This document shows positions 25,725 through 33,933 of a stretch of DNA of 64,000 nt, piece after piece; position 1 is the stretch's first letter, and each line of letters opens with the position of its first letter. The DNA lies in assembly GCF_016862175.1 (NCBI RefSeq), contig NZ_BOML01000019.1, forward strand, positions 124,001-188,000. The letters run 5' to 3'. The notes beneath the pieces were generated by a model. The model did no database searches. It worked only from the letters and a program-made list of their open reading frames with translations, and was not told the origin of the DNA. Both the position numbers and the translations under genes were made by a program. The stretch is from Paractinoplanes durhamensis (GTDB lineage Bacteria; Actinomycetota; Actinomycetes; Mycobacteriales; Micromonosporaceae).

Positions 25725-27047
25725 TCAGTTCAGGTCGAGCAGGTCGGAGACCCGAACCGGCTCGGCGGTCTGCAGGGAGCGGTTGGCGGCGAGGCCGGTG
25801 AGCAGCGCCAGGGCGCCGTCGCGGGCGGTCGCGGAACGGTTCATCGGGTCGGTCTGCCCGCCGAGGAGGACGGCGGTCATGCGGTGGTCGGCGCCGCCGT
25901 GGCCCTCACGGGTGTGCGGTTGCAGCTCGACCCGGTACGGCGGGGCCCAGAACGGCCGGATCGTCAGGGTGACGCCGCCCTGCTCGGGTGCCTCGGTGGT
26001 GCCGTGCACGGCGGCACCCTTGAGTTCGCCGGCCGCGGTCGGGCTGACGTGGTCGGACTCGACGACCTCCAGCTCGAGCCGGCCGCGGCTGCCGTTGACC
26101 ATGAGCCGGTAGCCCTCCCACGGCGCGTACGCGGTGAGGTGGTAGGTCATCCGCGCCCCGGTGTCGTACCGGACCAGGACCGACAGGTCGTCCTCGATCG
26201 TGACGCCGGGCGCGAACACGTTGCGGTCGCGCAGGTAGCCGTCCTCGCCCTCGGCATCGAGGTACAGCTCGCGCAGGCGCGGGTTGGCCGCCATGTCGAG
26301 CGCGAACGGGTCACCCTGCGCCTCGGGACTGCCATGCACCCGCTCATAGTCGCGTGCGTACCCGTGCCGCTGCCCGTGTTCGCCGTAGAAGAAGAGCCGG
26401 CCGGACGCGTACACCTCGGTCGGCGCCGCCCCGAGCCACCAGTTGACCAGGTCGAAGTGGTGGCCGGACTTGTGCACCAGCAGCCCGCCGGAGTTGGCCT
26501 TGTCGCGGTGCCAGCGGCGGAAGTAGTCGGCGCCGTGCCGGATGTCGAGCAGCCACTCGAAGTGCACCGAACCGATCTCGCCGATCTCGCCGCCGGCCAG
26601 CAGGGTGCGCACCATCTCGTGCACCGGGTTGTACCGGTAGTTGAACGAGACCTGCACCTTCCGCCCGCTGCGCTGCTGCGCGTCGAGGATCCGCCGGGCG
26701 CTCTCGGCGTCGACGGTCATCGGCTTCTCGGTGATCACGTCGCAGCCGGCGTCCAGCGCGGTCACCATGTGCCCGGCATGGGTGCTGTCCATGCTGGTCA
26801 CGATCACCTCGTCGACGCGTTCCTTGGCGATCAGGGCGGCCAGCTCGGCGGCCGGGTAGGTGGGGACCGGCTCGTGGCCGGCCGCGGTCAGCCACCGGTT
26901 GTGCGCGTCCATCCGGGCCTGGTTCACGTCGGCCAGCGCCACCAGCACGGTGGTCTCCGCATGGTCCTCGGTGATCGCGCGGACGAACATCTCGGCGCGG
27001 GCGCCGGCACCGACCACGGCGATCCGGCGGCGTTCGTTTCGTGGCAT
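25725..27047 (-). CDS. Gfo/Idh/MocA-family oxidoreductase (first gene of uronate operon)
   Basis: A 440-residue NAD(P)-dependent oxidoreductase. The Rossmann motif is AVVGAGARAEMF at residues 10-21, the lysine motif is VITEKPMTVD near residue 107, and a GGLLVHKSGHHFDLVNWWLG His segment follows in the middle. It is longer than usual because of a C-terminal extension with a putative bacterial-dehydrogenase subdomain (GRLFFYGEHGQRHGYARDYE). GGGAGG lies upstream of the ATG. It opens a five-gene minus-strand operon and is divergent from the LacI/ABC importer operon. Confidence 0.9.
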   Translation of the reverse strand: MPRNERRRIAVVGAGARAEMFVRAITEDHAETTVLVALADVNQARMDAHNRWLTAAGHEPVPTYPAAELAALIAKERVDEVIVTSMDSTHAGHMVTALDAGCDVITEKPMTVDAESARRILDAQQRSGRKVQVSFNYRYNPVHEMVRTLLAGGEIGEIGSVHFEWLLDIRHGADYFRRWHRDKANSGGLLVHKSGHHFDLVNWWLGAAPTEVYASGRLFFYGEHGQRHGYARDYERVHGSPEAQGDPFALDMAANPRLRELYLDAEGEDGYLRDRNVFAPGVTIEDDLSVLVRYDTGARMTYHLTAYAPWEGYRLMVNGSRGRLELEVVESDHVSPTAAGELKGAAVHGTTEAPEQGGVTLTIRPFWAPPYRVELQPHTREGHGGADHRMTAVLLGGQTDPMNRSATARDGALALLTGLAANRSLQTAEPVRVSDLLDLN

Positions 27048-27086
27048 GGGTCCTCCCGGCCGAGGCGGCTACAAAGGTTTGCAGCG

Positions 27087-27116
27087 AAATTAGGTGGATC
27101 GATGCGTTGTAGTCAA
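27087..27116 (-). promoter_or_regulatory. Probable promoter of the uronate operon
   Basis: On the minus strand, TTGACT (27116-27111) and TAATTT (27092-27087) are separated by 18 bp. The expected transcript start is about 30 nt upstream of the first Gfo/Idh start codon. It lies 95 bp from the divergent, operator-containing promoter, so one LacI could control both directions by looping; that is inference. Confidence 0.5.
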
Positions 27117-27201
27117 TGACTACGGCGATTATCGTCCGGATTTGCCCGGCTAAGACAGCCTTTCAGGTGCCCGTCTGCAATCTTTATGCAACACAACTAC
27201 A

Positions 27202-27230
27202 TTGACAGTTGTGCAACCGCTTGCATTAAT
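27202..27230 (+). promoter_or_regulatory. LacI-controlled promoter of the sugar importer operon
   Basis: A perfect -35 (TTGACA, 27202-27207), a 17-bp spacer and ATTAAT (27225-27230) as -10. The spacer holds TGCAACCGCTTGCA (27212-27225), a near-perfect LacI-type palindrome with 5-bp identical arms and a central CG. A bound repressor would cover the promoter. The downstream first gene is itself a LacI regulator, so autoregulation is likely. Confidence 0.75.
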
Positions 27231-27279
27231 TGTGGTCGTCAGTGACCGCCGCCACAACGTCCACTGAGGAGGCCGGAGC

Positions 27280-28314
27280 GTGTCCGTCACCATTCGCGAC
27301 GTTGCTCGGGCGTCCGGCGTGCACATCTCCACGGTGTCGCGCACGTTCTCGGCGCCCCACCTGGTCAACCCGAACACCCGCAGCCGCGTGCTGGCCTGCG
27401 CCGAGCAGTTGGGTTACCGGCCCAACCGGGCCGCCCGCGCACTGATCACCGGCCGGACGTACAACATCGGCCTGATCGTCGCGGACATCGCCAACCCGTT
27501 CTTCCCCCCGCTCATCAAGGCCGCCGAGAGCCAGGCCCGCAAGCACGACCACCACATCTTCGTCGCCGACACCAATGAGGACGCGGCGGTCGAGGAAGAG
27601 GTGGTCCGTGCTCTGGCCAAACAGGTCGACGGCGTCCTGCTGTGCAGCCCGCGGATGAGCAACACGCTGATCGAGCAGCTCAGCCGCGAGGTCCCGCTGG
27701 TCGTCGTGAACCGCCAGATCACCGGCATTCCCGCCGTCGTGATGGACGTGGCCCAGGGCGCCCGGCTCGCCATCGAGCATCTCACCGCTCGCGGGCATCG
27801 CAACATCGCACTTCTCAGCGGGCCACGCGGCTCGTGGACCAGCCGGGAGATCCGGCGTTCCGCGACCGCCACGGCCCGAGCCGGCCACGCCGAGCTGACT
27901 GTCATCGGGCCCAACCCGCCCACCGAGACCGGCGGCCTGAGTGTCGCCGAGGACGTTCTGCAGGCCGGCGCCACCGCCGTGCTCGCCTACAACGACCTGA
28001 TGGCGATCGGCCTCATCGAGGGGCTGTTCACCGCGGGGGCCCGTGTCCCCGAGGACGTCAGCGTCATCGGCATCGACGACATCATGCTCAGCCGGCTCAC
28101 CCGTCCGAAGCTGACCACGGTAGCGACACCCACCGCCGCCGCGGGTCGGGCGGCCGTCGACATGCTCCTCGCGCATGGCGACGACCGTCGTTCCACCGCA
28201 CACCTACACCTGCAGACCGAACTGGTCATTCGCGACTCGACGGGGCCGGGCCCGGGTCCGCACAGCCCTGCGGACCCGGGCGACGTGATCGTCCCCGGAG
28301 GTGTCGCTTCCTAA
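27280..28314 (+). CDS. LacI-family transcriptional regulator
   Basis: A 344-residue LacI-type repressor. The helix-turn-helix is at residues 3-27 (VTIRDVARASGVHISTVSRT), and the ligand domain (NIGLIVADIANPFFPPLIKAAESQA; IGIDDIMLSRLTRPKLTTVATP) follows. A Pro/Gly-rich tail of about 25 residues (GPGPGPHSPADPGD) is unusual. The GTG start is preceded by GAGGAGG. It heads the importer operon and is divergent from the uronate operon, so it probably senses the imported sugar or a metabolite and controls both. Confidence 0.92.
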   Translation: MSVTIRDVARASGVHISTVSRTFSAPHLVNPNTRSRVLACAEQLGYRPNRAARALITGRTYNIGLIVADIANPFFPPLIKAAESQARKHDHHIFVADTNEDAAVEEEVVRALAKQVDGVLLCSPRMSNTLIEQLSREVPLVVVNRQITGIPAVVMDVAQGARLAIEHLTARGHRNIALLSGPRGSWTSREIRRSATATARAGHAELTVIGPNPPTETGGLSVAEDVLQAGATAVLAYNDLMAIGLIEGLFTAGARVPEDVSVIGIDDIMLSRLTRPKLTTVATPTAAAGRAAVDMLLAHGDDRRSTAHLHLQTELVIRDSTGPGPGPHSPADPGDVIVPGGVAS

Positions 28315-28330
28315 AAAGGAGCCACACGAC

Positions 28331-29671
28331 ATGCTTCCCATCACGAGGAGCGCCACGCACGATCAACCTACCCCGGCGCTCCGTCCGACACGCCGCCGCC
28401 TGCTCGCCGCCGCTCTCGTCGCGCCCCTGCTCCTCGGGGCCGCGGCATGTGGTGGCGACGACGACTCCGGCGGCGGATCGAGCGACAAGGTCGAGCTCTC
28501 CATCTTCTGGTGGGGTGCCGACAAGCGCGCCGAGCTGACCGACAAGGCGCTCGCGCTCTACACCCAGAAGCACCCGAACGTGACGTTCAAGAAGACCTGG
28601 CAGGCCAACCAGGGCTACTTCGACAAGCTCGCCACGCTGACCGCCGGCGGCAACGCGCCGGACATCTTCCAGATCGACGACAACTTCATCGCCGAGTACG
28701 CCCAGCGCGGCGTCACCCTGGACCTGCAACCGTCCGCGGACAGCGGCAAGATCGACGTCGCCAAGTTCCCGAAGAGCCTCGTCGAGTACGGAAAGGTCGA
28801 CGGGAAGCTGGCGGGCGTCGCCATGGGTGAGAACACCCAGGGCCTGGTGTTCGACAAGACCCTGCTCGACAAGTTCAAGCTGCCGGCCCCGACCACCGGC
28901 ATGAGCTGGGAAGACTTCATCAAGTGGGCGACCAACGTGTCCAAGGTCGCGAAGGTGCCCGGCACCCAGGACCCGAGCGCCGTCTACCAGGCCCTCTGGG
29001 TCTACCTGCGGCAGAACGGCAAGGACCTCTACAAGGACAACAAGCTCGCGTTCGACGAGGCCGACATCACCAAGTGGTTCCAGCTGTGGAAGGGCGCTCG
29101 CGAGGCCGGGGCCACCCCGACCCCGGACGTGATCCACGAGGGCAACGACTCCAGCGTCAGCAAGCAGCTGGTGGTGACCGGCAAGGCGGACACTTCCTGG
29201 GTCTGGGTCAACCAGATGCCGGAGCTGAAGAAGAACACCAAGAGCGAGCTCGGCGTCATCGCCTACCCCGGTGACCCGAGTGCCCAGTGGGCCCGCGCCT
29301 CGATGTACTTCTCCATCTTCAAGGGCACGAAGAAGAAGGACGCCGCGATCGACGTCGTCAACTTCCTCGCCAACGACCCGGAGGCCGGCAAGATCCTCGG
29401 CACCGACCGGGGCCTGCCGCCCAACCTCGACGTCCGTGCGCAGGTCGCGGCGTCGGTCACCGACGCGAGCATGAAGCAGACCATCGAGGTGCAGAACGAG
29501 CTCGGCACCAAGTTCGGGCCGACCTCGCCGGCCGTTCCGCCGAAGGGCCACAGCAAGGTCAAGACCGAGCTGGTCCGCATCGCGGAAGAAGTGACCTACG
29601 GCCGATCGACCCCCGAGGCGGGTGCTACGGCGTTCGTCACGGCCGCCAAGGCGGCCATCGGGCAGAGCTGA
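28331..29671 (+). CDS. ABC sugar transporter substrate-binding lipoprotein
   Basis: A 446-residue family 1 solute-binding protein. The signal has a twin-arginine-like TRRRLLAAALVAPLLLGAAAC, and the lipobox ends at Cys near residue 39. The mature protein has WWGADKRAELTDKALALYTQKHPNV at its N-terminus and an APDIFQIDDNFIAEYAQRG segment, as in the carbohydrate-binding group. The ATG at 28331 is chosen because GGAG lies 9 nt upstream. It is followed by two permeases; no ATP-binding subunit is in the operon, as usual in actinobacteria that share an MsiK-type ATPase. Confidence 0.93.
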   Translation: MLPITRSATHDQPTPALRPTRRRLLAAALVAPLLLGAAACGGDDDSGGGSSDKVELSIFWWGADKRAELTDKALALYTQKHPNVTFKKTWQANQGYFDKLATLTAGGNAPDIFQIDDNFIAEYAQRGVTLDLQPSADSGKIDVAKFPKSLVEYGKVDGKLAGVAMGENTQGLVFDKTLLDKFKLPAPTTGMSWEDFIKWATNVSKVAKVPGTQDPSAVYQALWVYLRQNGKDLYKDNKLAFDEADITKWFQLWKGAREAGATPTPDVIHEGNDSSVSKQLVVTGKADTSWVWVNQMPELKKNTKSELGVIAYPGDPSAQWARASMYFSIFKGTKKKDAAIDVVNFLANDPEAGKILGTDRGLPPNLDVRAQVAASVTDASMKQTIEVQNELGTKFGPTSPAVPPKGHSKVKTELVRIAEEVTYGRSTPEAGATAFVTAAKAAIGQS

Positions 29672-29681
29672 GGAACTTTTC

Positions 29682-30665
29682 GTGACAATGGCTCAAATGC
29701 CGGTCCGTCCGACCGAGCCCGCGCCCCCGGTCCCCGCCGCACATCGGCGGGGCCGGGTGGCCCGCCGGCGGCGTCGTGAGGGCCTGGCCGGCTACGTGTT
29801 CCTCTCACCCTGGCTGCTCGGCCTGCTCGGGATCACCGCGATCCCGATGCTGCTCTCGCTGTATCTCAGCTTCACCGACTACAGCCCGCTGATCCCGGTC
29901 ACCGAGGCCAACTGGATCGGCCTGGAGAACTACCGGCGGATGTTCACCGCCGATCCGCAGTACTGGCACGCGGTGCGGGTCACCGCGACCTTCGCGCTGA
30001 TCGCGGTGCCGCTGAAACTGGCGTCCGCGCTGGGCGTGGCGTTGTTGCTCAACAAGACCATGCGCGGCATCTCGGCCTTCCGCGGTCTGTTCTACCTGCC
30101 GTCGCTGCTGGGCGGCAGCGTCGCGGTGGCCATCGTCTGGCGCAGCATGTTCAGCGGCGACGGGGCGGTCAACTCGTTCCTGTCGCTGTTCGGGATCAAG
30201 GGCGAGGCCTGGGTGAACGACCCGACCTGGGCGCTGCCCACCCTCATGCTGCTGGCCATCTGGCAGTTCGGCGCCCCGATGGTGATCTTCCTGGCCGGCC
30301 TGAAACAGGTGCCGGTCGAGCTCTACGAGGCCGCCTCGGTGGACGGCGCCAGCCCGTGGCGCCGGTTCGCCCACATCACCCTGCCCATGCTGTCCCCGGT
30401 CATCTTCTTCAACCTGGTCCTGGAGACCATCCACGGCTTCCAGGGCTTCACGTCGGCGTTCGTGCTCAGCAACGGCACCGGCGGACCGGTCGACTCCACC
30501 CTCATGTACACGCTTCGCCTCTACAACGCCGGCTTCGTCGAGCTGAACATGGGCTACGCGTCCGCGATGGCCTGGGTCTTCCTGGCGGTGATCGGCACGA
30601 TCACGGTCGTGCTGTTCAGCACCGGGCGGTTCTGGGTCCACTACTCCGACTCCGAGGAGCGGTGA
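29682..30665 (+). CDS. ABC sugar transporter permease 1 (MalF-like)
   Basis: A 327-residue permease with about six transmembrane helices and a 40-residue Arg/Pro-rich cytosolic N-terminus. The coupling-helix EAA loop is EAASVDGASPWRRFAHITLP near residue 235. The GTG at 29682 is preferred because GAGGAA lies 7 nt upstream; the ATG at 29688 is possible. Its stop shares bases with the next gene's start (TGATG), so the two permeases are co-translated. Confidence 0.92.
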   Translation: MTMAQMPVRPTEPAPPVPAAHRRGRVARRRRREGLAGYVFLSPWLLGLLGITAIPMLLSLYLSFTDYSPLIPVTEANWIGLENYRRMFTADPQYWHAVRVTATFALIAVPLKLASALGVALLLNKTMRGISAFRGLFYLPSLLGGSVAVAIVWRSMFSGDGAVNSFLSLFGIKGEAWVNDPTWALPTLMLLAIWQFGAPMVIFLAGLKQVPVELYEAASVDGASPWRRFAHITLPMLSPVIFFNLVLETIHGFQGFTSAFVLSNGTGGPVDSTLMYTLRLYNAGFVELNMGYASAMAWVFLAVIGTITVVLFSTGRFWVHYSDSEER

Positions 30666-31495
30666 TGCGCTCGAAAGTACGCCTGCTGGCGTTGATCGTG
30701 ATCCTGGCGATCGTGCTCTACCCGCTGCTCTGGATGGTCGGCACGTCGTTCAAGTCGCAGCAGGAGATCGCCAGCAACATCGGCCTGTTCCCGCGCGAGT
30801 TCACGCCGAAGAACTTCTCCGACGGCTGGCACAAGTTCGACTTCGCGTTCGGCCGGTTCTTCCTGAACAGCGCGATGGTCGCCATCCTGACCGTGATCGG
30901 CAACACGCTGTCCTGTCTGCTGGCCGCCTATGCGCTGGGGCGGCTGAAGTTCCGCGGGCGGGGTCTCTGGTTCGCCATCATGATCGGCACCCTGCTGCTT
31001 CCCGGGCACGTGTTGATCATCCCGCAGTACATCCTGTTCCGGACCCTCGGCTGGGTCGGTGGCGGCTGGCCCTACCTGCCGCTGCTGGTGCCGCACTTCC
31101 TGGCCACCGAGGCGTTCTTCGTGTTCCTCATGGTCCAGTTCATGCGCGGCATTCCTCGCGAACTCGACGAGGCCGCGGTGATCGACGGTGCCTCCCCGTA
31201 CGGGGTGTTCCGTCACGTCATCCTGCCGCTGAGCCGGCCGGCCCTGGTCACCACGGCGATCTTCTCGTTCATCTGGACCTGGAACGACTTCTTCCGGCAA
31301 CTGGTGTACCTGTCCGACCTCAAGGACTACACCGCGCCGGTGGCCCTCACCCTGTTCATCGACTCGACCAGCGAGAGCTCGGTCGGCCCGATGTTCGCCA
31401 TGTCGCTGCTGTCGCTGGTTCCGGTGTTCCTCTTCTTCGTCGCCTTCCAGCGACTCCTGGTCGAGGGCATCAACACCAGCGGCCTGAAGGGGTGA
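30665..31495 (+). CDS. ABC sugar transporter permease 2 (MalG-like)
   Basis: A 276-residue permease, the partner of the preceding gene, with six helices. The EAA loop is DEAAVIDGASPYGVFRHVIL near residue 173, and the end LLVEGINTSGLKG is typical of MalG-like proteins. It overlaps the upstream stop by one base and the downstream membrane protein by 4 nt. Together with the binding protein it should import an oligosaccharide or uronate-containing sugar; specificity is not readable from sequence. Confidence 0.93.
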   Translation: MRSKVRLLALIVILAIVLYPLLWMVGTSFKSQQEIASNIGLFPREFTPKNFSDGWHKFDFAFGRFFLNSAMVAILTVIGNTLSCLLAAYALGRLKFRGRGLWFAIMIGTLLLPGHVLIIPQYILFRTLGWVGGGWPYLPLLVPHFLATEAFFVFLMVQFMRGIPRELDEAAVIDGASPYGVFRHVILPLSRPALVTTAIFSFIWTWNDFFRQLVYLSDLKDYTAPVALTLFIDSTSESSVGPMFAMSLLSLVPVFLFFVAFQRLLVEGINTSGLKG

Positions 31496-32166
31496 GTCCG
31501 ATGCCGCATGACTGGCGCGACTCGCTGCGCCTCGCCGCTGACCTGGCGTTGCTCGGCATTGTCGTGACGCTGCTGTCGCTCCCGCTGTTCACCGCGGGGG
31601 CGGCGGTGGCGGCCGGCAGCTTCGCGATCGGCCACCTGATCGCCTACGGCCGGTGGCCGTCCTTCACCGGCCTGTGGGCGTTCTTCCGGCGCCGGCTGCT
31701 GCCCGGTCTCGTGGCCGGCCCGGCGGTGGCCGTCGCCATCACCCTGGTCGTCATCGACGTGGCGGCTCTGCGCCGGGGTGCTGTCCCCGGCGGGGCCCCG
31801 GTCCTGACCGCGGTGCTGGCCGTCGCGGTCCTGGCGGCCGGCTACGTCGCGCTGGTGGCGGTGCGCGCCGGGACCATCGCCGGCGTCGCGCCGGGTGCCG
31901 GCGATGCCCCGCACCGCATCGGCGCCGGCGTTCCCGGGGCACCGAACGGGGGAGCGGCGCGGTCGGCCCTGACGATGGCGTTGTCCCGCCCGGCCGCCCC
32001 ACTCGCCGCGGCCGGGGTGCTGGGCGTGGCCGCGCTGCTGGCCTTCTTCGTGCACCCGGTGCTGGTGCCGGTGCTCGCGGGTTACGTCCTCTTCGCCCTG
32101 CACGTGGTCACACCCCGGGTGATGGGCCGGTCGGCGGTCTCCGCTCTTGACTCTCCGGTGACCTGA
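31492..32166 (+). CDS. YesL/DUF624-like membrane protein
   Basis: A 224-residue protein with about five transmembrane helices: LALLGIVVTLLSLPLFTAGAAVAA, then GLVAGPAVAVAITLVVIDVAAL, LTAVLAVAVLAAGYVALVAV and AAGVLGVAALLAFFVHPVLVPVLAG. An FRRRLLPG loop separates the first two. DUF624 proteins are regular companions of sugar ABC importers. The GTG start overlaps the permease stop by 4 nt. The last 20 bp of the gene contain the MerR promoter of the next gene. Confidence 0.7.
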   Translation: MSPMPHDWRDSLRLAADLALLGIVVTLLSLPLFTAGAAVAAGSFAIGHLIAYGRWPSFTGLWAFFRRRLLPGLVAGPAVAVAITLVVIDVAALRRGAVPGGAPVLTAVLAVAVLAAGYVALVAVRAGTIAGVAPGAGDAPHRIGAGVPGAPNGGAARSALTMALSRPAAPLAAAGVLGVAALLAFFVHPVLVPVLAGYVLFALHVVTPRVMGRSAVSALDSPVT

Positions 32167-32177
32167 GGCCTGATGCT
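32147..32177 (+). promoter_or_regulatory. MerR-type promoter with 19-bp spacer and internal operator
   Basis: TTGACT (32147-32152) and GATGCT (32172-32177) are 19 bp apart, the over-long spacing of MerR-activated promoters. The spacer begins with CTCCGGTGACCTGAG (32153-32167), a 15-bp palindrome with six of seven pairs matching. The -10 ends 6 nt before the GTG of the MerR gene, so its transcript is probably leaderless and autoregulated. Confidence 0.65.
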
Positions 32178-32183
32178 GGACGC

Positions 32184-32882
32184 GTGAACGGCGACGACCT
32201 CTTCAACATCGGTGCCTTCGGCGCGGCGACCGGCCTGACCGTCCCGGCGCTACGCCACTACGACGAGATCGGCCTGCTCAAGCCCGCGCAGGTCGATCCG
32301 GGCACCGGCTACCGGCGCTACGGCCGGGACCAACTCGACGACGCCCGCCTGATCTGCGGCCTGCGCGCCGTCGGCGTGCCGATCGACGAGATCCGGGCGG
32401 TGGCCGGCCGGCCCGCCGAGGACTTCCGTGCGGCGCTGGACACCCACCGGGACCGGCTGGTCGCTCAACTCCGTGTGCTGGCGCAGCGGATCGTCGCCGT
32501 CGACGAGTTCATCGAGAAGGGAACCCCGATGCCCGCTCTGCAGGACATCCGCCCGGTGCAGCTCCGCATCCAGGTCGCCGACGTCCGGAAGGCGGCCGCC
32601 TTCTACACGGCCGCGTTCGACGTCGTCTTCAACGAGGCGATCTCCTCGCTGCAGTTCGGCACGTACCGCTCGGACCGCTTCTTCCTGATCACTCTCGAGG
32701 AAGGCGGCGGACCGAGCGGCTCCCGCTTCGGGCTGCTGGTCGACGACGTCGACGCCGCGCATGGCCGGGCGCTCGCGGCCGGCGGCGCCGAGCATCACCC
32801 GCCGGCCGACTTCGCCTGGAAGCCCCGCACGTCCTGCGTCCGCGACCCCGACGGAAACCTGATCGACCTGAGCCAGGCGTAA
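32184..32882 (+). CDS. MerR-family regulator fused to a VOC/glyoxalase-like domain
   Basis: A 232-residue protein. Residues 7-75 are a MerR winged helix (FNIGAFGAATGLTVPALRHYDEIGLLKPAQVDPGTGYRRYGRDQ). A coiled-coil dimer helix follows (about 76-113). Residues 120-230 are a VOC-type fold (LRIQVADVRKAAAFYTAAFDVVFNE; SCVRDPDGNLIDLSQA). The C-terminal domain probably binds the effector, as glyoxalase-like domains bind small molecules or metals. The GTG at 32184 lies 6 nt after a -10, with no ribosome site. No obvious target gene is adjacent. Confidence 0.88.
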   Translation: MNGDDLFNIGAFGAATGLTVPALRHYDEIGLLKPAQVDPGTGYRRYGRDQLDDARLICGLRAVGVPIDEIRAVAGRPAEDFRAALDTHRDRLVAQLRVLAQRIVAVDEFIEKGTPMPALQDIRPVQLRIQVADVRKAAAFYTAAFDVVFNEAISSLQFGTYRSDRFFLITLEEGGGPSGSRFGLLVDDVDAAHGRALAAGGAEHHPPADFAWKPRTSCVRDPDGNLIDLSQA

Positions 32883-32920
32883 CACTGTTCAGTTGTCAAG
32901 AAACGGGCGGGCGGGTGGGG

Positions 32921-33922
32921 TCAGACGCCGGCGGTGCGGGCCGCGGCCAGGAGGCTTTCCGCGGCCTGGCGCAGGCCCTCGATCTGGTCGAGCTCGGCGT
33001 CCTCGTGCTCGATGTTGACCGCCATGTCGGGATCGACGGCGTGCAGCGCCCGCAGGAACGGCGCCCAGAACTCCTCGCCGTGGCCGCGGCCCACCGCCAC
33101 GAACTGCCACGACGGCCGGGACGGCCACTGGTTGAGCGTGTTGTTGCCGCCCAGGCCGAGCGGGTTCTGATCGGCCGGCACCCGGGTGAAACGGTCGTCG
33201 AGGACGCCGAAGAGCCGCACGTTGTCGTCGTTGATCCGGGTGTCCTTGGCGGCGGCGTGGAAGACCAGGTCGCCGAGGTGTTCGACGGCGGCGACCGGGT
33301 CGATGCCCTGCCAGAACAGGTGGCTGGGGTCCATCTCGGCGCCGACGTGGGTGGCGTTGGTCTGCTCGACCAGCCGCTGCAGGGTCGGCGGGTTGAAGAC
33401 CAGGTTGTGCGGGTGCATCTCGATGCAGATCTTGACGTCGGCGTCGGCGGCACGGGCCTGGACGTCCTTCCAGAACGGGATCGCCACCTCGTTCCACTGG
33501 TAGTCCAGGACGTCGAGCCACTGACTGTCCCAGGGGTTGACCACCCAGTTGGCCGCGGTGCTGCCGGGGTGGGCGCCGGGCAGGCCGGACATCGTCACGA
33601 CCCGCTTGACGCCGAGCGCGGCGGCCACCTCGATGGTGCGGTGCAGGTCGGCCGCGTGCCGCGGACCGACCAGCGGGTCGGGGTTGAGCGGGTTGCCGTT
33701 GACGTTGAGCCCGGTCAGCGTGATGCTGGCCTGGGCGAAGCGGCCCAGATAATCCTCCCGGGCGGCGCTGCTGGCCAGGATGTCGTCGATCGGGAGGTGC
33801 GGGGCGCCGATGAAGCCGCCGCTGTTGATCTCGGCGCTGGTCAGGCCCATCTCACCGAGGATCTTCAGGGTCTCGTCGAGGGAACGGTCGTGCAGGCAGG
33901 CGGTGTAGGCACCGAGTTTCAT
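32921..33922 (-). CDS. Sugar phosphate isomerase/epimerase
   Basis: A 333-residue TIM-barrel isomerase of the AP endonuclease 2 superfamily. Metal ligands are expected in ICIEMHPHNLVFNP (Glu and His), VGAEMDPSHLFWQ (Asp and His), LVFHAAAKDTRI (His) and AVNIEHEDAELDQIEG (Glu and His). GGAG precedes the ATG at 33922. It lies 11 nt downstream of a Gfo/Idh gene on the same strand, forming a two-gene operon divergent from a LacI gene. It probably acts on the keto-sugar produced by the neighbouring dehydrogenase. Confidence 0.9.
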   Translation of the reverse strand: MKLGAYTACLHDRSLDETLKILGEMGLTSAEINSGGFIGAPHLPIDDILASSAAREDYLGRFAQASITLTGLNVNGNPLNPDPLVGPRHAADLHRTIEVAAALGVKRVVTMSGLPGAHPGSTAANWVVNPWDSQWLDVLDYQWNEVAIPFWKDVQARAADADVKICIEMHPHNLVFNPPTLQRLVEQTNATHVGAEMDPSHLFWQGIDPVAAVEHLGDLVFHAAAKDTRINDDNVRLFGVLDDRFTRVPADQNPLGLGGNNTLNQWPSRPSWQFVAVGRGHGEEFWAPFLRALHAVDPDMAVNIEHEDAELDQIEGLRQAAESLLAAARTAGV

Positions 33923-33933
33923 CAGGGGACTCC

